Positions 32,063 to 38,145 of a stretch of 38,145 nt of DNA are shown here, one piece after another. The DNA lies in NCBI GenBank assembly GCA_017448965.1, contig JAFSKK010000038.1, positions 1 through 38,145 of the forward strand, given 5' to 3'. A program made the position numbers and the translations under genes. Under the pieces are notes generated by a model that saw only the letters and a program-made list of their open reading frames with translations, made no database searches and was not told the DNA's origin. Each line of letters starts with the position of its first letter. Positions within the stretch are counted from its first letter, which is position 1. This stretch comes from Bacteroidaceae bacterium. GTDB lineage: Bacteria > Bacteroidota > Bacteroidia > Bacteroidales > Bacteroidaceae.

Positions 32063-33139
32063 ATGGACTGGATACCTATATTCTTCATCGGCTTTAGCGT
32101 GTGCTGGTATGCCTTGCAGGCACATGAACTGTTTGCTAAGGAATCACCCTCGCGGCTGCAACGGCTGTTGGGCTGTATCTTCGTGTGGTGGGGGCTGAGC
32201 ACACTGAAAGACCTGCTTTTTTACCCTCCCCATCTGGATTTCGGCAATGTGCTCAGCCACGTGTTCTTTTTGGATGGCTGCGGAGCCGTGACGTTTGCTC
32301 TCCTGCTCTTTGAACTCACTATGCCAGGGTGGGTCACTCGGCGGCGGACGGCCTTGATGCTGCTTCCCTTCCTGATATTCTTCGTGCTTCACCTCTTCAT
32401 CCGTGCTGCTTGGTTCGACAGCGTGTTTACGGTATTTTTTGTCTCTTTCGCGTGGGTGGCGATGTTAATCGCTGTCTTCAAGGGACGTAGTTATGCCCAC
32501 GCCATCCGTCAGAACTATTCGGACTTGGAGGATGTAGACATCTCATGGATGTGGTACATCATGGTGGCTTTCTTCGTCTGTCAGCATGTGTGGTGGATTG
32601 TTTCCAGTACACTCGATGCTGTGGCCGATAGTTTCTACTATGTCTCATCGCTGGTCTGCTGGCATTTCACACTGAGGGGTGTCAACCGTCTGCGCCCGTT
32701 ACGATTGCCCGAAGTGGATGTGAAGCCTACGAACGACGTTCTCCACAATCTTGCGAAGAAGGATACGATTGATGTTTCATCCTCCACCACACTTGCATCC
32801 AAGAAGCGAATTCGAAATTTGGCTGGGCGTCTGGAGCAACTGATGGAAGACGAACGGCTCTACTTGAATCCCGATCTCACTATGGCCGACCTCACCGTGC
32901 GTCTGGGCACCAACAGAACCTACCTGAGCGAATATCTGTCGACGGAACTGAACACTACTTTCTACGATTACATCAACCGTCTGCGCATTGAGCGTTGTGT
33001 GATTCCTATGATACAGACCGACTCTACCCTCTCTCTCGAAAGCATCGCTGCCGAGGCTGGCTTCAAGAGCATCACCACTTTCCGCCGCGCTTTCCGCAAA
33101 CTGACGGGGCAACTGCCCAGCGAGTATATGCGCCAATGA
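32063..33139 (+). CDS. Membrane-bound AraC-family regulator
   Basis: A 358-residue protein with six or seven N-terminal hydrophobic segments (for example FFIGFSVCWYALQA, ALMLLPFLIFFVLHLFI, WYIMVAFFVCQHVWWIVSS) up to about residue 215. A cytoplasmic linker follows, then a C-terminal AraC DNA-binding domain from about 255 (LTVRLGTNRTYLSEYL, SIAAEAGFKSITTFRRAFRKLTGQLPSEYMR). Such proteins are thought to couple a membrane signal to transcription. It begins 35 bp after the permease gene with AAAGGA before the ATG, so cotranscription is possible. Target genes are unknown. Confidence 0.85.
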   Translation: MDWIPIFFIGFSVCWYALQAHELFAKESPSRLQRLLGCIFVWWGLSTLKDLLFYPPHLDFGNVLSHVFFLDGCGAVTFALLLFELTMPGWVTRRRTALMLLPFLIFFVLHLFIRAAWFDSVFTVFFVSFAWVAMLIAVFKGRSYAHAIRQNYSDLEDVDISWMWYIMVAFFVCQHVWWIVSSTLDAVADSFYYVSSLVCWHFTLRGVNRLRPLRLPEVDVKPTNDVLHNLAKKDTIDVSSSTTLASKKRIRNLAGRLEQLMEDERLYLNPDLTMADLTVRLGTNRTYLSEYLSTELNTTFYDYINRLRIERCVIPMIQTDSTLSLESIAAEAGFKSITTFRRAFRKLTGQLPSEYMRQ

Positions 33140-33235
33140 AGCAAAAAACGCGCTATGCCGTCAAAAACGTGCGCCATTCTGCCCGAATGCTCTTTGTTTG
33201 GGCTCTTTTTTGTCATTAATGCCAGCCTTTTTCCC

Positions 33236-33243
33236 TAACTTTG
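33236..33243 (+). promoter_or_regulatory. -7 box for the exported-protein pair
   Basis: TAACTTTG fits the consensus and precedes the next ATG by 23 bp. Confidence 0.6.
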
Positions 33244-33266
33244 CTGGAAAAACAAAAAACAGTCAC

Positions 33267-34541
33267 ATGAAGGAAAAACACTTGAAAATGACATTGGCGC
33301 TGTTGACCATCTGCTCCTCGATGCTGGCACAGCCGCCCCACAGCCAAGTGGGCTACGACAAGAGTAGCAACACACTCACCACCTTGCACTATAGTTACGG
33401 GAACAGGGTGGAAAGCATCATTTACACAGGGCAGGACCAGACAACCATCTCTGTTAATAGTAATGGCATGCCCACAGAAATCACCAATAGTCTCGCCACG
33501 GTCAGTTTCAGTTATGCTGGCACCCGTTCCGTCACCGTGACGCAGACGGTCAATGGCCAGACGAAGACTGATAGGTTGTCGCTTGACTCTGATAAGGTGC
33601 TTAGCTATCGTGAGGAGTACAACAGGTTCAATCAGAATCCTTCGGTCGTTGACAAGATTGACATCTTTCTGGCAGGAGGTGGTGCCAAGATGATTGGCAA
33701 TGTGCTCAGCCTCGTCACTGACAAACTGAAGAATCCTATCGGCGCTTGTTTTGAGGAGGCTCTCAAAGCCGCCAAGAAGACCGACCGTTCCATCATCAAC
33801 ATCAACTCGCTGGAGGCGTTGAATGAGGCTTCCAATTTCAGCGTGAATATTGGCGACCATGCCCAAAATGCGCTCACCAACGTCGTGTTCAACAAGTATG
33901 GTGAGTGGACGCAAACCTGGAGCGATATGGTCTATAACTTCCAGATGCAGCAATATCATGAGCAGAAGGCCAGCAACCAGATGGAAAAGGAGTGGCGCGT
34001 CTCGATGGCCGCAACACTGATGGCCAATGGAAAGACCTTGGAGGAGGCTGCCCAAGCCATTGCCAAGGCTGACCAGAAGAGGCGCGGCTTGCAGCCGAGC
34101 AAGCCTGCCTCTGGAATACAAATGGGCAAAGGGGGAAACCGGGCCAAGAACAACGATGAGCAGGGTAACATCGGCACCGATGGTGACAAAGACAAAAAAG
34201 ATGATGAGGATAATGGCCTGCCCGACTTTGATAAGCCGGATGGAATCATCTCCTACATCAAGATGCTGGCCAACGAGAAGCATCGCGGTCTGCCCCATAC
34301 TGTCAACGTGCAGTATAACCGATACACCCTTTGGGATCCCCTTGCCTACAATTTCAAGCTGAATCCTGACAAGAGGACGTACAGCGTGGAGGACTACTCC
34401 AAGTATGCAGGAGATGCCCATGCTCTTGGGGCTTTGCTTGAGAAGCCTTTCGTCCACCTGATTATTTGGTGGGGGGCTGAAAGTGAAGAAAAGAAAATTC
34501 CTATCCCCAAGCCTGTGGATGATAGGAAGTATAAATACTAA
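33267..34541 (+). CDS. Exported protein of unknown function
   Basis: I do not recognise this 424-residue protein. A signal peptide (MKEKHLKMTLALLTICSSMLAQ) is followed by a beta-rich, Thr/Ser-rich region (about 25-115), then a helical middle part with FEEALKAAKKTDRS and YGEWTQTWSDMVYNF. A hydrophilic Asp/Lys/Gly linker is at about 285-330 (GDKDKKDDEDNG), and a C-terminal part ends in KPVDDRKYKY. The ATG at 33267 is set by the signal peptide and the promoter box. The opposite strand is also open for 413 codons, but that frame looks like a shadow. It is followed after 20 bp by a lipoprotein gene. Confidence 0.75.
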   Translation: MKEKHLKMTLALLTICSSMLAQPPHSQVGYDKSSNTLTTLHYSYGNRVESIIYTGQDQTTISVNSNGMPTEITNSLATVSFSYAGTRSVTVTQTVNGQTKTDRLSLDSDKVLSYREEYNRFNQNPSVVDKIDIFLAGGGAKMIGNVLSLVTDKLKNPIGACFEEALKAAKKTDRSIININSLEALNEASNFSVNIGDHAQNALTNVVFNKYGEWTQTWSDMVYNFQMQQYHEQKASNQMEKEWRVSMAATLMANGKTLEEAAQAIAKADQKRRGLQPSKPASGIQMGKGGNRAKNNDEQGNIGTDGDKDKKDDEDNGLPDFDKPDGIISYIKMLANEKHRGLPHTVNVQYNRYTLWDPLAYNFKLNPDKRTYSVEDYSKYAGDAHALGALLEKPFVHLIIWWGAESEEKKIPIPKPVDDRKYKY

Positions 34542-34561
34542 TTCTTAAAAACTAAACAACA

Positions 34562-35239
34562 ATGAAGACAAGAAATCTTTTGGTCGCTGGTGCCGTGGTG
34601 CTGGTGGCAGGTGTATTCTCCGCTTGCGGAGGAGGTGGTAACGGTACAGAGGCGGAAGCGGAAGCTGCGTCATTGCCTACTGATGGAATCTTAGGCGAAC
34701 TGCCCAAGGTGGTTGCCGAATATGAGGCAGCAGAAGCTGCTGCAGAGGCTCAATATGAGGAACTGAAACAGAGCGACCCCGAGAAGGCGAAAGAGTTCTG
34801 GCGTGATTATATCGCGCAAGGAAACACGACGAAGTTCAAGAAGGAGACCTTACCTGCCGTGGAGAAGACATTGGAAGGTAAGGAGATTCCGGGTGAGGTG
34901 GCTGAAGGTCTACCCATCAAACTCGAAAAGAACTTCACGCTTGATGATAAGCGCGATGCCAGCACCACTGGCGTGTTTGTGGCAGGGGCATCGAACGAGA
35001 CCCTGATCATTAACTACTATCCAGTGGCTTTTGATGCTGACGGCAATGCCATCAGTGTTGGACGCAACATCAGTTTCAGCGACTATCCTATCAAAGAAGG
35101 CAAGACGTTCCGCGTCAGCATCCACATGAGTGTCAAGGGCAAGAATGCAGCCCAGTGGGCTCGTTTGGCCAAGATTGTTATTATGGACAAGACCAGCGAA
35201 ACTTACAAACAGATAGAAGCGCAGATGAAGGGTGAGTAG
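34562..35239 (+). CDS. Lipoprotein of unknown function
   Basis: A 225-residue lipoprotein with lipobox FSAC (Cys22) followed by Gly-rich and Ala/Glu-rich residues. Residues about 30-80 are Ala/Glu/Lys-rich and likely helical (EYEAAEAAAEAQYEELKQ). The C-terminal half is beta-rich (TTGVFVAGASNETLIINYYPVAF, FRVSIHMSVKGK), perhaps a small sandwich domain. It is cotranscribed with the preceding exported protein, so the two may act together at the envelope. No family recognised. Confidence 0.75.
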   Translation: MKTRNLLVAGAVVLVAGVFSACGGGGNGTEAEAEAASLPTDGILGELPKVVAEYEAAEAAAEAQYEELKQSDPEKAKEFWRDYIAQGNTTKFKKETLPAVEKTLEGKEIPGEVAEGLPIKLEKNFTLDDKRDASTTGVFVAGASNETLIINYYPVAFDADGNAISVGRNISFSDYPIKEGKTFRVSIHMSVKGKNAAQWARLAKIVIMDKTSETYKQIEAQMKGE

Positions 35240-35266
35240 GTCGCTGGCCTGAGCGATCTGTATATA

Positions 35267-35303
35267 AGGGGTAGGCACTTTAAAATGCATGCCCCTCTTT
35301 TTC
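35267..35303. terminator. Probable bidirectional terminator
   Basis: AGGGG (35267-35271) pairs with CCCCT (35292-35296), possibly extended by GGCA/TGCC, and is followed by CTTTTT. It separates the lipoprotein gene from the convergent cbiJD gene. Confidence 0.5.
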
Positions 35304-35330
35304 TTATGTTGCCAGAGTTCTTTCCCTTTT

Positions 35331-37049
35331 TCATTGCAGGAGCAGGATGGTCAGATGCCCGTTGGGAAGCAGTGGGTCACAGTGGTGGTGGCAATGGCGG
35401 ATGATTGTGGAACGGAAGTTCTCTATATGTTCTGTTGGGATGATGTCCCAAAGTTCGCGAGCAAGGGTGATGCGTTCTGCCTGTTGGATGGTGGTTGTGG
35501 AGCAGTTGGCTTCTTGCAGCATTTGGACGATGAAGTTCTTGTTCATGGTCACTTTCTTGCTGTGGGTGTCGAGATGCCCTTCTGCCAGTTTCACGGCTTT
35601 GCCAAGCATGATGCCGAGGGTGACTTGAGATATGGCAAGGCTGTTGGCTATCTTGAGGGTCTCACCGATAGCGTTGCCATATTCCACGAAGGCTTGGGAG
35701 GGGAGGTTGGGGTAGTGGGCATGCAGGGCTTTCTCGCTCTTGGCTCCGCTATGAATGACCACTCGTTCCGTGCCGCTTGCCTTTGCCACTTCCATACACT
35801 TGCGGATGCTCTCAATGAAGGCCTCTTCGCTGAAGGGCTTGACGATGCCCGACACGCCAATGATGCTGATACCTCCCTCGATGCCAAGACGAGGATTGAA
35901 GGTCTTTCTGGCGATCTCTGCTCCCATCGGAACGCTGATGGTGACTTTGTAATGAGGTATCCCTAATTGCTCAAGGTTCTCTTTGATCATCTGGCGTGGA
36001 GCTTTGTTGATGGCACTCTCGCCCACTGGGTAGTCGAAGCCGGGGAGGGTGAACCTGCCTACTCCTTCACTACCAACAATTTCCAAATGGTCAGCCTTTT
36101 CCACCGTTGCTCTGATTTCGATGCCGTCCGTCACATCGGGGTCATCTCCTGCCTCTTTGATACAATAGGCATAGCCGTCACCATAGCCGACCGCCACCAT
36201 GATTGTTTCGCCATTGGGTAGAAGGATAGGCACCTCGTTGGGGGTCTCGTCCTTCAACAGCCGAATGGTTGCCGCTACCGCTGCAGCTGTGGCGCAGGTG
36301 CCAGTGGTCAATCCGCTGTGCAGGGGGTAGAATGCAGGCAATAGCCTCTCCACCATCCGTCTGAGGCCGTGCTCGCCGTTTACGAGGTGAAATACCTTGG
36401 GTGTCTTTGGACGCTTGATGGCATACATCTTCATACCAAGCTTTCTGGCTTCTTCCACTTTCTCCATAAAGCCACCTGTTATTCCGCTTTCTTTCATCAG
36501 CACACCATCTGCATCGGGTGTGTTAGGATAGAAAAACAATTGTTCGTCTGTGGCTCCTTGTTCATGTGCCAAACGGATGCTGCTTTCTCTGTTCAGAATT
36601 CGGTAGAGCACATGCGTGCCCTGTGCTTCCAAGGGTTTCAATTTCGAGATGCTCTGTACGCCTGTCGTGGCGAGGAGCACCTGGCAGTCAATTTGACGGA
36701 TGGCATCGTCGAAGTCATCACACCATGTGATGTCCTTGTCTCTTTCAGGAAAGATGCGCTCAAAACGTATCGCAGGGATGTTCTGTTTCTTAGCGACTTC
36801 GGCCACTGTCCGATGCAATACCTCCGCAAAAGGGTGTGCCGCATCCACCAGCAAGCCCACTTTATGCTCCTGACAGAATGCTAGCATCGCTGCTTCGTCC
36901 ATCGCTCCGTCCACACGGATGCCATGCCGTAGCACCACTTCTTGCTCGCCCGTTTTCGTGCTATAGTAGAATGTGTTGCCAGCCTCTTCCAAGGTCTCAA
37001 TGGCCTTGCGCCCTTCTGTCGTTCCGCCAAATACCAATATACTTTCCAT
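35331..37049 (-). CDS. cbiD: Fused CbiJ (precorrin-6A reductase) and CbiD (C1-methyltransferase)
   Basis: A 572-residue bifunctional cobalamin-biosynthesis protein. Residues 1 to about 240 are CbiJ/CobK-like (MESILVFGGTTEGRKAIETL, VDAAHPFA, LLATTGVQSISKL). From about 245 on it is CbiD, with the signature HSGLTTGTCATAAAVAA, TVEKADHLEIVGSEGVGRFTLPG and IHSGAKSEKAL. CbiD methylates C1 of cobalt-precorrin-5B and CbiJ reduces cobalt-precorrin-6A, close steps of anaerobic corrin synthesis. The ATG at 37049 starts the CbiJ domain; the open frame upstream overlaps the next gene antisense. A minus-strand box TAATTTTG lies at 37073-37080. No other cobalamin gene is nearby. Confidence 0.9.
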   Translation of the reverse strand: MESILVFGGTTEGRKAIETLEEAGNTFYYSTKTGEQEVVLRHGIRVDGAMDEAAMLAFCQEHKVGLLVDAAHPFAEVLHRTVAEVAKKQNIPAIRFERIFPERDKDITWCDDFDDAIRQIDCQVLLATTGVQSISKLKPLEAQGTHVLYRILNRESSIRLAHEQGATDEQLFFYPNTPDADGVLMKESGITGGFMEKVEEARKLGMKMYAIKRPKTPKVFHLVNGEHGLRRMVERLLPAFYPLHSGLTTGTCATAAAVAATIRLLKDETPNEVPILLPNGETIMVAVGYGDGYAYCIKEAGDDPDVTDGIEIRATVEKADHLEIVGSEGVGRFTLPGFDYPVGESAINKAPRQMIKENLEQLGIPHYKVTISVPMGAEIARKTFNPRLGIEGGISIIGVSGIVKPFSEEAFIESIRKCMEVAKASGTERVVIHSGAKSEKALHAHYPNLPSQAFVEYGNAIGETLKIANSLAISQVTLGIMLGKAVKLAEGHLDTHSKKVTMNKNFIVQMLQEANCSTTTIQQAERITLARELWDIIPTEHIENFRSTIIRHCHHHCDPLLPNGHLTILLLQ

Positions 37050-37072
37050 GCTCCGTTGGGGTATTTCATCGG

Positions 37073-37080
37073 CAAAATTA
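37073..37080 (-). promoter_or_regulatory. -7 box for cbiJD
   Basis: TAATTTTG on the minus strand fits TAnnTTTG, 23 bp before the ATG. No cobalamin riboswitch was recognised in the short leader. Confidence 0.5.
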
Positions 37081-37144
37081 CATAAAAAACGGACATTCGC
37101 CCCCCTTTTCTCCCTCTTTTTGATTCTATCTGCCACAAAATGAC

Positions 37145-37152
37145 TATCTTTG
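37145..37152 (+). promoter_or_regulatory. -7 box for the AlkD-like gene
   Basis: TATCTTTG fits the consensus, 65 bp before the ATG at 37218. Confidence 0.55.
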
Positions 37153-37217
37153 ACACGAAAACCATCCGAAGCATCTGGATTTGTTGCAGACAATGATGCA
37201 AAGAAAACTGGAAGGAA

Positions 37218-37976
37218 ATGAATGCGAAAGAAATCATAGAGTACATGGAGTCGTTGTACAATGAGGAACAACGGCAGGTGCTGATGCGCTTCTTCAAAAC
37301 GGGGGTGGGGGAGTATGGTTATGGCGATGAGTTCTTGGGGCTGAAAGTGCCACAAACGCGAGAAGTCGTCAAACAGGCATGGGATTTGCCGTTGAGCGAA
37401 GTGCCGGAGTTGCTGATGTCGCGCTGGCATGAAGTGAGGCTTTGCGGACTCCTGATTCTCGTGGAAAAGTTCGAGAAACAGGCAACCAAGCGGTTGGAAC
37501 ACAATGCCGACGCCATTGTGAAGCGTGATGAAATCGTCACGATGTATCTGCAATATGCCGAGCAGGCCAACAACTGGGACTTGGTCGATTTGTCTGTCCA
37601 CAAGATACTTGGGCATTGGTTGCTGTTGCCAACGAATTTGGGCGACAAGGATTATAAGATAAAGGTACTTGATGAACTTGCCGCCAGTTCTTGTCTCTGG
37701 AAACAGCGTATGAGCATTGTATGTTCGTGGAAGACCTCACAACAGGGAGACCCGTCGTGGTGTCTGCGATATGCCCAAATCCACCTTCACCATCCCCACG
37801 ATTTGATGCACAAGGCCGTAGGTTGGATGCTCCGCGAGATGGGCAAGCGCGTCTCGATGGACCTGCTTCGCGATTTCCTCCATCAACATGCTCATGAGAT
37901 GTCGCGCACCATGCTCCGCTATGCCATCGAAAAGATGCCTGAAGGGGAACGGAAGATGTGGATGAGAACGGATTAG
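37218..37976 (+). CDS. AlkD-like DNA alkylation repair protein
   Basis: A 252-residue, all-helical HEAT-like-repeat protein of the AlkC/AlkD DNA glycosylase family, which excises bulky alkylated purines. Typical features are FLGLKVPQTREVVKQAW, SRWHEVRLCGLLILVEKFEK, NNWDLVDLSVHKILGHWLL and the C-terminal DLMHKAVGWMLREMGKR. The Trp/Asp of NNWDLVD match the expected DNA-contact region. It is monocistronic and divergent from cbiJD. The stop is followed by only 31 bp before the tail of a transposase gene. Confidence 0.88.
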   Translation: MNAKEIIEYMESLYNEEQRQVLMRFFKTGVGEYGYGDEFLGLKVPQTREVVKQAWDLPLSEVPELLMSRWHEVRLCGLLILVEKFEKQATKRLEHNADAIVKRDEIVTMYLQYAEQANNWDLVDLSVHKILGHWLLLPTNLGDKDYKIKVLDELAASSCLWKQRMSIVCSWKTSQQGDPSWCLRYAQIHLHHPHDLMHKAVGWMLREMGKRVSMDLLRDFLHQHAHEMSRTMLRYAIEKMPEGERKMWMRTD

Positions 37977-38007
37977 ACTAATTATGAAGAAAACAAAAGA
38001 AAAAGGT

Positions 38008-38145
38008 TCATCCGACAAATGCATAGGTCTTATCGTGTAGAGAAAGGATTTTGAGTTCAAAGAACTTCTCGTCTCTGTATCCACATGCTTGTCTCTTCAT
38101 TGTTTTGATTTTGTTGTTTATCCCTTCCAGTTTCCCTGTAGAGAT
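38008..38145 (-). CDS. ISL3-family transposase, C-terminal fragment (runs off the window)
   Basis: Reading the minus strand from the right edge gives 45 residues before a TGA at 38008-38010, with segments TGKLEGINNKIKTMKRQACGY and RDEKFFELKILSLH. This is the conserved C-terminal end of ISL3-type (DDE_Tnp_ISL3) transposases. The rest lies beyond the window, so intactness is unknown. The IS end must fall between about 37977 and 38007, just after the AlkD-like stop; I could not identify the inverted repeat. Confidence 0.8.
   Translation of the reverse strand: MSTGKLEGINNKIKTMKRQACGYRDEKFFELKILSLHDKTYAFVG

Noticed and set aside
33216-34457. 413-codon minus-strand frame opposite the unknown exported protein
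   Set aside because: Hydrophobic/His-rich composition typical of a complement of Asp/Lys/Asn codons. The plus strand has a promoter, signal peptide and operon partner.

Overview
The window looks like chromosomal DNA of a Prevotella-like member of the Bacteroidales. Supporting signs are many upstream boxes matching the Bacteroidetes -7 consensus TAnnTTTG, A-rich ribosome-binding regions, and typical gene families (GH115, GH97, HmuY, a Bacteroidales-type IorA/IorB, UxuA/UxuB). Common Bacteroidales intergenic filler repeats (TTTCAA-type, AATTCATAATT-type) are also present. No phage, plasmid or CRISPR features were seen. The only mobile-element piece is the C-terminal tail of an ISL3-type transposase entering from the right edge.

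Layout. (1) 1-8.6 kb: a HAD-type lipoprotein phosphatase, then a glucuronate block. uxuA-uxuB on the minus strand diverge from a GH115 alpha-glucuronidase, which is followed by a GH97 glycosidase. GH115 would release (methyl)glucuronate from xylan-type glycans, and UxuB/UxuA carry glucuronate via fructuronate and mannonate to KDG. (2) 8.6-11.1 kb: a structured intergenic region, then a probable RiPP locus. It has a six-cysteine 68-residue precursor-like peptide divergent from a radical SAM/SPASM maturase that overlaps a PqqD-like recognition protein. (3) 11.1-13.8 kb: rplS, a MaoC-like hydratase, tRNA-Phe, a PHP phosphoesterase and a hotdog thioesterase. (4) 13.9-17.3 kb: a large secreted BNR-type beta-propeller protein. 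(5) 17.3-24 kb: a tight minus-strand operon iorA-iorB-paaK-aminotransferase-paaK-ACT. Together these could interconvert aryl acetates, aryl pyruvates and aromatic amino acids. (6) 24-32 kb: heme/iron acquisition. A calycin-like lipoprotein, HmuY-like lipoprotein and TonB receptor lie on the minus strand, and a LuxR-type regulator, periplasmic-binding lipoprotein and FecCD-type permease on the plus strand, with mutY between. (7) 32-38 kb: a membrane AraC regulator, two unrecognised exported proteins, a CbiJ-CbiD fusion, an AlkD-like protein and the transposase tail.

The most unusual items are two. First, a 193-bp symmetric repeat occurs twice (8647-8839 and 27878-28070): three 17-19 bp palindromes at 24-bp spacing flanked on each side by three 13-bp units at 23-bp spacing. 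Second, there is the six-Cys peptide/radical SAM/PqqD locus. A third notable item is a palindromic repeat inserted in frame inside mutY. All functional calls rest on reading motifs by eye; no database search was possible.
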